Assembly (NCBI GenBank): GCA_016699445.1
Contig: CP064976.1
Coordinates: 496,001-560,000 of the forward strand
Direction: 5' to 3'
Length of the DNA: 64,000 bases
Source: Deltaproteobacteria bacterium
Lineage (GTDB): Bacteria > UBA10199 > JACPAL01 > GCA-016699445
How positions within the stretch are numbered: position 1 is the stretch's first letter; the number at the start of each line of letters is the position of its first letter. The notes beneath the pieces are model-generated. The model searched no databases and was not told the DNA's origin. It was given only the letters and a program-made list of their open reading frames with translations. Below are positions 36,259-46,748 of this stretch, one piece after another. The translations under genes and the position numbers were made by a program.

Positions 36259-38000
36259 AAAAAGTTCCCTTTGTTACTATTTATATAAAATGGGATGATC
36301 AAAAGAAACTCGTCTGTGATATTGTAGAAGATGGATGTCTCATAAACCATTCAATCTATCACTATGATCAATTTGAAATAGAATCCTTGTGCTGTTGGAT
36401 AGTCGCTTCTCTGAAAAAGTTTCTCTACCATCAAGACTTCGCTGAAATAAAATATGAGATGATCGTAGATAATACAATTCCTCAAGATGCCTTAAAATCA
36501 GCTCATGTCAGTCGTGTGTTAATTGAAAGATCTCAGAACACCATTTTACAATTCCAACATCTCTCAAAAACTTTTTCATCTTTAACAGGTCACCTTTTTT
36601 ACAACGCTGATTCTTTAAATACATTTGAAGAACTGTTTTATGAAGTTAAACCTTTATTCCCCAATGCTCACTATGAAAATTACGATACTGGTTGGAATAA
36701 AGAAAATAGAACCTGGGATAAAGGGAAAGGATTTAGTTTAGCTCAACTTCTTGATCATATGTTGAAAATCAAAGCCAGACACTTTGTAACCGTCAATATG
36801 TATTACCTCAATTATCTCATGATGACAGAGGGGATACTACTTCTTCCGATATTCAAAGCCATAGGTCTTGAGTGTATCATAATGGATTACGACACCTATG
36901 AACTTGCCATCAATGGACTGGCACAAAAGGCTTCTTATACTTGTGATTCATTTAGACGATTTAGTGTGATGCCAAGCCTTATTTCAAAATTTGATCTTCT
37001 TTTTGAAAACTCCAACGTTCGTTATTTCATGATTGGAAAAGCTGATAATCCAGAAAAGATGCCGAAAGTTGAGAACCAAAACTTAAAAACTATCATCATC
37101 ACACAGTCTAGAGCTGCTCACATTATAGAAAATTTTTCAGAAACACTTTTCTTTCTCGAACTCGTAGACCCTCAAAACCCTTATCAAGACTTTCAGGATC
37201 TTTATTACTGTCTTCTGCAAGTCTTATTTCATGACAAAAATAAAAGTAGGAATGATATCGAAAATATTTTCGAACAATTATCAAAACTTCATCTTACAGT
37301 TCTTTCTTTTATGAAATTTGATGTTATTCATCATTTATACTCACAGGGAATTAAAGCTGAACTTTATGGAGACAGTCTCTGGAATCATTTTTTTCCACAA
37401 ATATTTCAAAATAAGTTTTTGAATGAACCTGAAATTGAGGCTTTATTTCAAAGAAATGACTCTCTTTATCTTCTACTTAATCAAAACTACTCATACTTTG
37501 AAAACAATCCTGCTTTTTTAAGAGCGATCAATTTGAATGCGCCTTATCTTACTTTTCCCTCCGTTATTAAAGCTCCTGATCTGAAAGGATTAAGTCTTCT
37601 AGAATACAGCAATGGGGCCCAACTTATTGAAAAAATTAAAAAACTACCCTATCTGATTCAAGAAAAGGAATTTCAACAATCATTTAAAACGCTTAAAAAT
37701 AAAATTACTCTATGCCGACAGGATTTATATAAATCATTAGAAGATATCGAAGATAGAAATTCAGAAACTTTTGAGAAAATAACTTATAATAATAATCAAA
37801 TTCTTTCTGAATATCTTTCTGCCTATGCTCAAAGAAATAAAAAGCGTGTGACACTTGCCTATCAGGCTATCACACAAAAACAAGCATCACTCTTTCCCAT
37901 TGATACATCCAGATACAGACATCTTCCCTACTTTCAGAAATTAAAAACTTTTTACGAAGAAAATCAGGAATTTTTAAAACCTCAATCTCCCGCTTTATAA
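36255..38000 (+). CDS. P1: paralogue-family protein, possible divergent GT-B glycosyltransferase
   Basis: First of seven related proteins in this locus (581 residues); I do not recognise the family by name. Shared blocks are YYLNYLMMTEGILLLPIFKA, IGLECIIMDYDTYELAINGL, FRRFSVMPSLI, AELYGDSLWNHFFPQIFQN and YLLLNQNYSYFENNPAFLRA with PYLTFPSVI. The last block resembles the C-terminal half of CgeB/DUF3880-type GT-B enzymes (N.R.fe..a.g.pyL). The middle block resembles their 'GI.....yDtp' loop. This similarity is my reading, not a database result. No signal peptide is visible. It overlaps the Maf gene and ends 72 bases before the radical SAM gene. It is among the more divergent members. Confidence 0.6.
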   Translation: MKKVPFVTIYIKWDDQKKLVCDIVEDGCLINHSIYHYDQFEIESLCCWIVASLKKFLYHQDFAEIKYEMIVDNTIPQDALKSAHVSRVLIERSQNTILQFQHLSKTFSSLTGHLFYNADSLNTFEELFYEVKPLFPNAHYENYDTGWNKENRTWDKGKGFSLAQLLDHMLKIKARHFVTVNMYYLNYLMMTEGILLLPIFKAIGLECIIMDYDTYELAINGLAQKASYTCDSFRRFSVMPSLISKFDLLFENSNVRYFMIGKADNPEKMPKVENQNLKTIIITQSRAAHIIENFSETLFFLELVDPQNPYQDFQDLYYCLLQVLFHDKNKSRNDIENIFEQLSKLHLTVLSFMKFDVIHHLYSQGIKAELYGDSLWNHFFPQIFQNKFLNEPEIEALFQRNDSLYLLLNQNYSYFENNPAFLRAINLNAPYLTFPSVIKAPDLKGLSLLEYSNGAQLIEKIKKLPYLIQEKEFQQSFKTLKNKITLCRQDLYKSLEDIEDRNSETFEKITYNNNQILSEYLSAYAQRNKKRVTLAYQAITQKQASLFPIDTSRYRHLPYFQKLKTFYEENQEFLKPQSPAL

Positions 38001-38032
38001 TTCTCTAGCAGGAAGAATTTACCTCTTTTCAT

Positions 38033-38046
38033 GGCATTTGGATTGC
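38033..38046 (+). promoter_or_regulatory. Sigma-54-type promoter upstream of radical SAM gene 1
   Basis: GGCATTTGGATTGC has GG and GC ten bases apart, in the context TGGCAT...TTGCTC. It lies 25 bases before the ATG at 38072, leaving room for a transcription start and the AGGAGA ribosome binding site at 38061-38066. Confidence 0.75.
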
Positions 38047-38071
38047 TCCTTTGACTTTATAGGAGATTCCT

Positions 38072-39898
38072 ATGTCGAAAAAAGTCTTATTTATTGAAAG
38101 AAACCTCAGAAATGAAAAACTAGGAATCATGTATTTGAGCGGAAGCCTTAAAGCTCATGGGCATCATGCAGATCTTGTTCAAACAGACAAAACCGACTTA
38201 GATCAATTTATTGCACAGTATAAACCAGACTTTGTGGCTTTTTCGATTACTACCGGAGAACATATTAATGCCCTCAAAGTCGCACGTTATGTAAAACAAA
38301 AACACGGAATTCCTAATATTTTTGGAGGACCTCACTGCACATTCTTCCCCGAAATAGGCTATGAAGAAGGTGTGGATTTTGTTGTGCAAGGGCAAGCTGA
38401 ACGTGTGATTATCGATATTGTAGAAGGGAAAATTGAAAGAGGTTTTATCAAGGCAGAATTAGCCGATCATCTGGATGATATCCCGATTGCTGATCGTGAA
38501 ATTTTTTATCAATATCCCGAATTTGCTAATAATCCGATGAAGAATGTCATCACATCACGTGCCTGCCCTTATAAATGTTCTTATTGTTTCAATCATGCCC
38601 AGTTTGCTCTGACCAAAATTGATGGAGAAACAAAAAAGTGGTTTGATCGTCGTAGCATTGAAAATGTTATTAAAGAAATTGATCAAATCAGATCCAAGTA
38701 CCCTCTCGATAAAGTATTATTTATCGATGATAATTTTATACAATCTCAAGAATGGCTTCATGAATTTTTAGATGGATGGAAAGAAAAGGTAAAACTTCCC
38801 TGGCTGTGCAGCTTACGTGTTAATAGCTTGTCTGAAGAACTCGGAATCAAGATGTTTGAGTCCGGTTTAGAGATGATTAATTATGCAATGGAATCCGCTG
38901 ACCCTGATGTTCAACAAAGACTCCTGCACCGAGGGCATATTACCAATAAAGATATCTTAAACGCGATTGCACTCATGGGACGTTACGGAGTCCGAGCTCG
39001 CATGCAAAATATTATCGGATTACCACTTCAAAACTCTCTTGAAGATGCTCTTAATACTTTGCAATTTAACAAGCGTCATCGGGTGACAGATTCTTGGTGT
39101 TCTATTTTCCAACCCTATCCTCGCACAGCTTTAGGGCAATACTGTATCGACCATCAATATACGACTGAAGATAATCTCAAACATTGTTCCGAATCTTTCT
39201 TTGATGAGTCTCGAATCAATATTCCTCACAAAGATGAAATCTATGCACTTCAAAAGATTTGGTATTTTGCTGTCGATTTCGATATCCCTCTGGATTTGGT
39301 TCAAATTGTTATTCGCGGAAAATTCACAAAAGAAATCGGTGACCAGGTTCAGAAGCTAAGATTTCAATACAGTCGTAAAAAACTCTACGGCATTAAAGAA
39401 GCTAATGCCGCAAAAGATATTGGAATACAGAGCCGTGAAAGATGGTCTGGAATGAATCAGGAAGTTAATATTTCTAAAAATAATACATTACAAATAGTCT
39501 ATGAAGCCTTCTCAAAAACAGACGCGCCATCTGAACTTGTAGATATCATTGCACAGGTAGAATTTGCTCAAAAAGAAATAGAAGATTTCAAAAAGTTTGT
39601 CTCTGGAGAACAAGTTTATCCAACACCTATTTATACCATCAATGACGAGACAGGTGATTTGAAGGATCCAAATGTTTCAATTTTTATGAGAGGTACACCG
39701 AATGCTGATGATCGAGACATTAGAAAAATGCCTGATGCTCACTTCATGAAAGATATGCTTAAGGTTCGAGAAGATCTTATAAAGAATGTTACAGACCTGC
39801 CCCAAAATAATCAGGCAATCAAATCAGAAAAAGACTCATTAGAAGCACCGACAGTTACTGGTAAAGATGAACGGCATTTAAATCAGTACCTGGCATAG
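38072..39898 (+). CDS. Radical SAM enzyme with N-terminal cobalamin-binding-type domain (1)
   Basis: This 608-residue enzyme has a B12-binding-type Rossmann domain at the N-terminus (GIMYLSGSLKAHGHHADLV, IPNIFGGPHCTFFPE). The radical SAM domain with the CxxxCxxC cluster motif is in RACPYKCSYCFNHA (about residues 166-176), followed by VLFIDDNFIQSQEWLHEFL and MESADPDVQQRLLHRGH. Such enzymes methylate or rearrange unactivated carbons. In this setting a sugar, lipid or protein substrate is possible. The C-terminal 200 residues after about 400 are not recognised. It has its own sigma-54-type promoter. Confidence 0.85.
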   Translation: MSKKVLFIERNLRNEKLGIMYLSGSLKAHGHHADLVQTDKTDLDQFIAQYKPDFVAFSITTGEHINALKVARYVKQKHGIPNIFGGPHCTFFPEIGYEEGVDFVVQGQAERVIIDIVEGKIERGFIKAELADHLDDIPIADREIFYQYPEFANNPMKNVITSRACPYKCSYCFNHAQFALTKIDGETKKWFDRRSIENVIKEIDQIRSKYPLDKVLFIDDNFIQSQEWLHEFLDGWKEKVKLPWLCSLRVNSLSEELGIKMFESGLEMINYAMESADPDVQQRLLHRGHITNKDILNAIALMGRYGVRARMQNIIGLPLQNSLEDALNTLQFNKRHRVTDSWCSIFQPYPRTALGQYCIDHQYTTEDNLKHCSESFFDESRINIPHKDEIYALQKIWYFAVDFDIPLDLVQIVIRGKFTKEIGDQVQKLRFQYSRKKLYGIKEANAAKDIGIQSRERWSGMNQEVNISKNNTLQIVYEAFSKTDAPSELVDIIAQVEFAQKEIEDFKKFVSGEQVYPTPIYTINDETGDLKDPNVSIFMRGTPNADDRDIRKMPDAHFMKDMLKVREDLIKNVTDLPQNNQAIKSEKDSLEAPTVTGKDERHLNQYLA

Positions 39899-39901
39899 TT
39901 T

Positions 39902-41590
39902 ATGAGAAATAGCTCTAATATTAAAATTAAAGTCACTAAGCTGCCGACTACAACTTCTTTCTTAGTCTCTATTTTAAAAGACAGTAACTTATTAAGTAAT
40001 TCTGAGATTTCTTTCAAAGAACTAACTGGAGCTAATGAACAACTTCTGCTTGTTTACTCTACCTGCAAAAGAATATTTACTCATCTAGACTCAGAGTTAA
40101 CAATCGAATGTCCTCATATTATAGTTGGAAACAATGATATCTATGAATTATTTATTAGCTTTCAAGAATGTTTTCAAAAGACAAAAGTTTTTTATGAAAA
40201 ACTAATCCCCGTAAAGAAGCATACAAATAATTTTTATAAAAGATTATTTTACACTGTTGATGAAGATGTCGATTTTAAAGTTATCTATAATTACTTTTCT
40301 AAAGATATTAACAACCTGATGATCAATGCAGAATCAGGCTTTAATAAAGTAATACGTGTTTGGGAGCCAGGAGAATATCTAACTCTAGATAATTTTTTCT
40401 TAAAAATAATAGAAGAAAGGATTTCAACAGTCATAGTTCTTAATGACTATTATTCTGCACATATTTTAAGAACAGAAAATGTCTATCTACCTGGACTACT
40501 CCTTAACTTAAATATAAAACTCATTAATATCTGCTATGACGTCAATAACATGTCGGTCTCTAGCAGATTGATTAAAAATCTTTTTACATTAGATGAGTTT
40601 AAAAGATTTTGCATATGGCCACATATAGAAAAACCATGGGATGATCTTTTTGATCTTAAAAAAATAACATATATAGCCTCTGCTAAAGAAAAATCTGTTT
40701 CATCATTCTTAGTAAAGAATAATTCATCAAAAGATCATGAAATTGTCATTATCAGCAATTCTCGCTATCGAAATTTTAAAAATATTTTTAAAGACGCGTT
40801 AATATTCTTAGAATTTATCCCAGCTAGTAATCAGCTTTTCGAATACACACTTCTTTATCATTCCCTAATTTTTAAAATTCAACATTCTCAATCTGATCCC
40901 ATACATAAAGTAAAACAGTGTGCCTCTCTAACAGCTATCATGCATACTGCACTATCTATTCTAAAATACGATACAATTGAAGAAATAAGCTCTACAGAAA
41001 AAGTTTACTTATTCGGAGATCATGATTGGGGACAATTATTTCCAAAACTCTATCAAAACAAATACCTGTCTCATCAAGATCAATTAAAACTTTTTTCTGA
41101 AGGCAACTTTATTTATGTTTTACTCAATGAAAACTTTTCTTATCTTTCTCCTAATCCAGCATTTTTGAGAGCACTAGAATTTAAGACACCATTTCTCAAC
41201 TTCCCATCGCTTGTCAGGCTCTCTGAATGGGAAGATCTAAAACTTGTAGAATATGAGAATTATGATGTTTTAAGAGATAAAATTAAAAACATAAAAAATA
41301 TATTTTCTGACCCACGAATCAGGTTATCGTTTCAAGAGCTCGGCAAGAGCCTTCATGAGCAACAAGAATATTTTTACCAATCTTTATTGTCAGACGAAAA
41401 TAAGGAAAAAAAAGATTCTTTGCTAAACAAAGAAAAGATATCTTTTGAAAACTTATTATCAAAATACCTGCTAGCCCAAAAAGATAAGATATCTGATTGT
41501 TATCAGACACTCTGCACTAACACTAAAAATGATTTTTCAATCAAATCATCTCGTTTCTCACAGAAAGGTTTTTTTCAACAACTACAATGA
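39902..41590 (+). CDS. P2: paralogue-family protein (divergent member)
   Basis: A 562-residue member of the P family and the most divergent in its N-terminal half. Shared blocks: NDYYSAHILRTENVYLPGLL, FKRFCIWPHIEKPWDDLFDL, KVYLFGDHDWGQLFPKLYQN, YVLLNENFSYLSPNPAFLRA and TPFLNFPSLVRL. The DFDTY-like motif of the others is replaced by INICYDVNN, so the supposed sugar-binding loop may be altered. It starts three bases after the radical SAM gene and overlaps P3 by ATGA. Very AT-rich. Function unknown; possible GT-B fold by analogy with its paralogues. Confidence 0.57.
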   Translation: MRNSSNIKIKVTKLPTTTSFLVSILKDSNLLSNSEISFKELTGANEQLLLVYSTCKRIFTHLDSELTIECPHIIVGNNDIYELFISFQECFQKTKVFYEKLIPVKKHTNNFYKRLFYTVDEDVDFKVIYNYFSKDINNLMINAESGFNKVIRVWEPGEYLTLDNFFLKIIEERISTVIVLNDYYSAHILRTENVYLPGLLLNLNIKLINICYDVNNMSVSSRLIKNLFTLDEFKRFCIWPHIEKPWDDLFDLKKITYIASAKEKSVSSFLVKNNSSKDHEIVIISNSRYRNFKNIFKDALIFLEFIPASNQLFEYTLLYHSLIFKIQHSQSDPIHKVKQCASLTAIMHTALSILKYDTIEEISSTEKVYLFGDHDWGQLFPKLYQNKYLSHQDQLKLFSEGNFIYVLLNENFSYLSPNPAFLRALEFKTPFLNFPSLVRLSEWEDLKLVEYENYDVLRDKIKNIKNIFSDPRIRLSFQELGKSLHEQQEYFYQSLLSDENKEKKDSLLNKEKISFENLLSKYLLAQKDKISDCYQTLCTNTKNDFSIKSSRFSQKGFFQQLQ

Positions 41591-43323
41591 TACCTATACA
41601 ACAAATAGATGACTGTTTTATTAAAATTGGGACTCCCTCTAGTAACAGAATAAATTTTACAATTAACTACCATGAAAAAGTGTTTTTTTCAGACGAATTT
41701 ATTTCACCTACCCCTACCATTTCCTTTGATTACGTTTTCCCTTGGCTTTTTAATGGAATGAAAAAGGTTCTTGACCTGCCTCACGATGTCATAACTCGCC
41801 TCCAAATGGAAGGGAATCAGGATTTTCATAAAGATCTTATTGAAGTGATAAAGATCCAGATTAATATGCTTTTTGAAACTAAGAATTGTATTAAGAAATA
41901 TGAATATTTACGTGAAAAAATATCAAAGCATACAGGAAAACTATTTCTAAACTTGGGTGAAACACCCATGATTTCTGAAATCTATCAAGAAGCTGTTAAA
42001 CAAGATCCTAAACATGTTTTCTACGATAGCTGCCACTTTCTAAATGATTATTTCAGACATAAAGAAACTACTCTCCCAACACTAGAAAATCTTACAGAGG
42101 AAATTTTATCCAAAGAAATCAAAACTATCTTTGTTCACAATTCTTTATATCTTCGTTTTTTCTCAATCATCACAAAATTTTTCTACCCGCCTTTTTAAAA
42201 GCCCTAGATATTGAACTAGTGATTTTAGATTTTGATACTCACAATGAAACAAACGGTTTTTACTATATTAAAAGAATTTTTAATGAGGAAAGTTTTAGAC
42301 GTTTTTGCATCTTCCCTCATATCGAAAAATATTGGGATAAAAGATTAGAAATTAATAACGTTCAATATATTCCCATACCTTTTAAAATTGATGAAAGTGA
42401 CTCTCTAAGAGAGCTCAGAAGCGATTTTAGTATTTTAATTACAACTTGGTGCCGACTCAGATATATTTTAGATTATCTCAAACCCATAACGTTTTTTTTG
42501 AAATATCTCGATCCCCAAGAACCCATCAAAGACTTTCAATATCTTTTTCAGGCCCTTAGTTTTTTACTCCAAAAGGAAACACATATCCCCCTTGCTAAAA
42601 AAATGCGCCTCTTCACCTATATCTCTGAAATATACTATCATACCAATTCACTGCTTAAGATAGAGATAATTGATCAGTTAAAAACAAAACGAAAAGTTTT
42701 ACTTTATGGAGATGAAGACTGGAAAATTTTTTTCCCTAACTATTACCAAGGATTTTAGATCAAAATGAACTCAAGAACAGACTCTCAAAGGAGATCTCCT
42801 TCCACTTCTTTTAAATTTTAATTATAGCTATCTTGAAAACAATCCAATGTATCAGCGAGTTTTCAATGCTAACAATCCTTATTTAGGATTCTCTTCTGTA
42901 TTAAATATTCCCGAACTAGAAGGGTTAAAAGAACTAGAATGTGCTTCTTCAGAAGACTTTAATTCTAAGATTGAAAAGATTCATGACTTATCAAAATCAG
43001 AAAATTACGTAAAATCCAAAAATTATTTAGCAAAAATACTGAATTCTTGTATTGATCAGTTTAATTCTCATATTAATCATCCTAAAAGAGAACCTCTCCT
43101 TTTTGAAACGTTGACCGAACAATATAATGCAACTTTTAGGGAATTAACTTTGCCACACTACATGGAAACCAATCAAAAAAAAGTAGAAGAATGTTTTCAA
43201 AGATTTATTACGCTGAATGATCAACCCATTGGATTTGAAAGATCACTCTTCTCTAACAGACCCTATTTTGATAAGATCCTTAATGCTTATCAAAAATTAT
43301 ATCCTGAGGAAGCTATATTTTAG
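41587..43323 (+). CDS. P3: paralogue-family protein (three single-base slips)
   Basis: Three consecutive frames give one family member of about 580 residues. Frame 1 has HTGKLFLNLGETPMISEIYQ and FYDSCHFLND. Frame 2 has LDFDTHNETNGFYYIKRIFN, FRRFCIFPHIEKYWDKRLEI and LLYGDEDWKIFFPNYYQG. The last, from about 42785, has LLLNFNYSYLENNPMYQRVF and NPYLGFSSVL. All three slips are single missing bases in runs: T at 42178-42182, T at 42753-42756 and A at 42786-42788; adding them gives one open frame. It is closest to P7 (shared NLGET, CHFLND and the YVFPW/YIFPW start). Start overlaps P2 by ATGA. Confidence 0.6.
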
Positions 43324-43372
43324 AACACACATTGCCCCTAAGATTAATTTTTTTTAACCATAGGACTTATTT

Positions 43373-44032
43373 ATGGAAAATGACGTTAAACAACTCCTCT
43401 TTAGAAATGAAAATGGCGATATCAAAGAAGCCTTTTCTCATATCGAAGGAGTTTCTTTCAAAGAACATCCCTTAGAACTTTTTATTTTGTTAGCTCGTTA
43501 TAAATTTGCAGCTCGACTTTTAGAAAAAGAAGCATCTGTTCTCGATGCAGGTTGCGGATTGGGACTGGGCAGCGTGTTTTTAAGTAAATTCTGTAAAAAA
43601 GTAACAGCGGTAGACTTTGATAAAGATATGATTTTAAAAAATAAATCACAGTATGCAGATGTCACTAATTTAAGCTTCGATTTTATTGATCTTACTCAAA
43701 CTCCAAAACCTGAACAGACCTATGATACTGTCATCTCTCTGGATGTCATTGAACACTTTCCAAAGGAAAAAATAGGATTAGTTGTTGAAAACTTGTCTAA
43801 ACTCACACGCTCTAATGGATTTGCCATTATTGGGACACCTAATGTTGCCTCTAAACCTTATGCCTCTTCGAGAAGGCTTGAAACTCATCATCATGAGTTT
43901 GAACCCAATGAGCTAAAATCATTACTGAAAAATAATTTTAAAAATGTGTTTTTATTTTCAATGACCGATGAAGTTGTCTCATTAAGTTTCCCTCAAATGG
44001 CATGGTATCTGATGGCTTTATGCGTTAAATAA
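43373..44032 (+). CDS. SAM-dependent methyltransferase
   Basis: This 219-residue class I methyltransferase has SAM-binding motif I in SVLDAGCGLGLGSVFLSK, the acidic motif II end in KKVTAVDFDKDM, and the post-II YDTVISLDVIEHFPKEKIGL, as in the Methyltransf_11/UbiE type. It could methylate a sugar hydroxyl or amino group of the glycan. It sits between P3 and the second sigma-54-type site. It has no membrane segment. Confidence 0.83.
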   Translation: MENDVKQLLFRNENGDIKEAFSHIEGVSFKEHPLELFILLARYKFAARLLEKEASVLDAGCGLGLGSVFLSKFCKKVTAVDFDKDMILKNKSQYADVTNLSFDFIDLTQTPKPEQTYDTVISLDVIEHFPKEKIGLVVENLSKLTRSNGFAIIGTPNVASKPYASSRRLETHHHEFEPNELKSLLKNNFKNVFLFSMTDEVVSLSFPQMAWYLMALCVK

Positions 44033-44066
44033 CATTTTTCTAAGGGAACATTTTTCCTACTTTTAT

Positions 44067-44080
44067 GGCATCTGGCTTGC
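44067..44080 (+). promoter_or_regulatory. Sigma-54-type promoter upstream of radical SAM gene 2
   Basis: GGCATCTGGCTTGC has GG and GC ten bases apart, in the context ATGGCAT...TTGCTC. It is nearly the same as the site at 38033. It is 25 bases before the ATG at 44106, the same spacing as at 38033-38072, with TAGGAGA between. Confidence 0.75.
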
Positions 44081-44105
44081 TCTTCCTCCTTACTAGGAGA
44101 ATAAC

Positions 44106-45336
44106 ATGCCGATTCTATTTGCAAATCCACCATGGGAAATCCCTGGAAGAAAAACAGTACGCAGCGGTTCCAGATGGCCTCATTCCTACCCTATCCTATC
44201 AACTAAAAAAAAGAGTTATAAACCTTACCCATTTTTTTTAGCTTTTGCGGCCTCTTATTTAGCTCAATATAGAGATGATGTTGATTTTCATGATTCAATT
44301 CTTCATGACGAAACTGAAGAAGACTTTTTTAAAATAATAAATTCTGAAAAATATGAATTTATCATTTTAGAAGTTTCCACCCCCTCTCATTTCAGATAAA
44401 AGCATTATATGGCAGATAACTCATGCCTCACCTTTATCCAAAATCATTCTTGTCGGCCAAAATATCGCCTACGATGCTGAAGCATTATTAAAAGAACTTC
44501 CAGTCTTTGCAGCTATCAAAGGTGAATATGAAAAGAATGTCTCAAGCTGTATTCAAAATAATCAAGGTGGCATTTTTGATTTTAATCTCTTGAGTCAGCA
44601 AGAAATGAATCAGGCACCTAGACCGATTCGCAATTCAGACATCTATAATTATTTTGATGTTGGATATTTTCATGGAGATGGACCGACACTTCAAATGTGG
44701 TCATCTAGGGGTTGTCCCTTCAAGTGCTCATTTTGTACATGGCCTCAATCCATGACTCTTAATAAAGTACGCTATTATTCAGCAGATTATATTCGTCACG
44801 ATATTGAAAAGACTCTTCAGAAATATCCTGATTTCAAAGCTATCTATTTTGATGATGATACCTTCAATATGGGAGATCAGCATGTCCTCTCCGTGTGTGA
44901 AGTACTTAAAGATTTTAAACTTCCTTGGTCTGCAATGTGTCGCATAGACACTCTTAAAGAGTCTACTTGGGAAGCTATGGCAAAGTCGGGCTGTATTGGC
45001 GTTAAAGTAGGTGTCGAATCTGGAAGTCAGCGAATTCTAGATGATGTCATTCATAAGAATCTTAATCTTAATGATGTTTATCACTTTGTCCCCATTATTC
45101 GTTCTCTTGGAATTAAAGTTCATGGAACTTTTATGTATGGAAATCCTACTGAAACACCGGAAGAAATGAAACTCACCAGAGATCTCATTCAAAAAGTAGG
45201 GTTTGATCATATTCAAGAAAGCGGTGCTGCTCCTCTGGCCGGAACAAAACTTTGGAATTTAAACGAAAAGACTCATCTTTTGAATGAAACAGATGGGAAA
45301 AGATATTTTGAAACCCTGGAACAAAGCTACTTATGA
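44106..45336 (+). CDS. Radical SAM enzyme with cobalamin-binding-type domain (2, frameshifted)
   Basis: The N-terminal B12-binding-type part (MPILFANPPWEIPGRKTVRS, FFLAFAASYLAQYRDDVDFH) ends in frame 1 at 44399. It continues in another frame (LISDKSIIWQITHASPLSKI, ILVGQNIAYDAEALLKELP) into the radical SAM domain with RGCPFKCSFCTWPQSM (CxxxCxxC), then FDDDTFNMGDQHVLSVCEVL and GVKVGVESGSQRILDDVIHK. The slip lies at the C run 44380-44384 (six C would join). The joined length is about 410 residues. Residues after the motif fit anaerobic magnesium-protoporphyrin cyclase-like/B12 radical SAM methylases. The stop overlaps the third radical SAM gene. Confidence 0.82.
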
Positions 45337-46748
45337 AACCAAAGAATGTCCTTTTACTTTTTCCAAAGTTTGAAGATGGATTTGTCATGGGTAAAGTCCC
45401 ACTAGGACTTGCCTATATTGCTTCATCACTTCAAAAAAGAGGACACTATGTAGAAGCGTATAATCTCGTCGTTGATCCTATTGAAGAGATTGATTTTGAT
45501 AAATTTGAATATGTAGGCATTACATGTCTGACAGCTTTCATTTCACATGTTCGAGAACTAGTCACTTACGTTAAAAATAAAAATCCAAATATTATAACTG
45601 TGGTTGGAGGCTCTCATCCATCAATGAAAATCAAAGATTCCCTTCTGATTTCGGAGCACATTGACTATGTTGTCTCTGGAGAAGGTGAAGTGGTCATGGG
45701 CTTAATTGTAGAATCCGAAAATCCAAAAAAAGATAATATACCAGGACTCTATTATTTGGAAAATGGCGAAGCCAAAGGCTTACCTCCAAATCCTAAATTT
45801 AATCTCGACGAACTACCATTCCCAAACCAGAGAATTTTTGACCATGGGCATCTGGAAAAAAGAAATCCATTTCGTGCGATTGCAGCCACTCGAGGGTGCC
45901 CTTTTCAGTGTTTTAATTGTCAGCCTTATCTTCGAAATCTCTTCTCATTTAAGAAAAGAAGCCCGCAAAATATTATAAATGAAATGGTGTATCTTCAAAG
46001 AGAATATGGACAGGATTATTTTGGATTTGTGGATTCAGAATTTCCTATCGATAAAAAATGGTTTCTAGATTTTTATGACCTCGTCAAAAAAGAAAAATTA
46101 GAATTTAATTTTCACTGCAATGCTTTCTCAAAGCTTATTGATGAGGATATCGTTAAACGCTACAAAGATATGAATATTACACGTCTGGCTATTGGAGTTG
46201 AATCTGGAAACCAGCATGTCATCGATAATGTTCTCCACAAAGGAATTAATCTGGAAAAAACAAAAGGAGTTTTTGAGCTTGTGGATCGTTATGGCATCAA
46301 TAGCCATGCCTATTTTATGGTAGGAATACCAGGTGAGACTTTGGAAAACATGGAAGAGACATTGCAATATGCACTACAACTTCCTGCAACTAGTGTTGAA
46401 TTTAACATCTTAACACCATGGCCAGGAACACGCTTTCACGACATGGGCATGGAAAATGGCTGGATCAATAAAGATTACAAGTACGAAGAATATAATGAAA
46501 AAAGAATCGCCGTTATGTCGACAGATAAATGGAACGGTCAAGATGTGATCAATTTTCATAAAAAAGCTTGTGAAGCATTTGTGGCTAAGGGTTGGAGAGG
46601 CGCTGCTGACGGAACAGTTTTTTCAGAGAAGGTGCCCCACTTCCTAGTTCGGAAGAAATTGAAGAGATTAAATCCCAGTTTCACTTGGAGAATTAGAGAT
46701 GTCACCCAAGACAATAGATCTCGATTTTTATATTCCGGCAAAAGATAG
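45333..46748 (+). CDS. Radical SAM enzyme with cobalamin-binding-type domain (3)
   Basis: This 471-residue enzyme is complete. The N-terminal domain (GKVPLGLAYIASSLQKRGHY, VVGGSHPSMKIKDSLL) is of the B12-binding type. The cluster motif is RGCPFQCFNCQPYL (CxxxCxxC, about residues 189-197), followed by FGFVDSEFPIDKKWFLDFYD and LAIGVESGNQHVIDNVLHKG. The three radical SAM proteins share this plan but are only distant relatives. Overlaps enzyme 2 by ATGA and the following GT2 by 50 bases, so they are coupled. Substrate unknown. Confidence 0.85.
   Translation: MKPKNVLLLFPKFEDGFVMGKVPLGLAYIASSLQKRGHYVEAYNLVVDPIEEIDFDKFEYVGITCLTAFISHVRELVTYVKNKNPNIITVVGGSHPSMKIKDSLLISEHIDYVVSGEGEVVMGLIVESENPKKDNIPGLYYLENGEAKGLPPNPKFNLDELPFPNQRIFDHGHLEKRNPFRAIAATRGCPFQCFNCQPYLRNLFSFKKRSPQNIINEMVYLQREYGQDYFGFVDSEFPIDKKWFLDFYDLVKKEKLEFNFHCNAFSKLIDEDIVKRYKDMNITRLAIGVESGNQHVIDNVLHKGINLEKTKGVFELVDRYGINSHAYFMVGIPGETLENMEETLQYALQLPATSVEFNILTPWPGTRFHDMGMENGWINKDYKYEEYNEKRIAVMSTDKWNGQDVINFHKKACEAFVAKGWRGAADGTVFSEKVPHFLVRKKLKRLNPSFTWRIRDVTQDNRSRFLYSGKR

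Noticed and set aside
43324..43372. Possible terminator with T8 run after P3
   Set aside because: The T run is not preceded by a stable GC-rich stem, so I do not call it.
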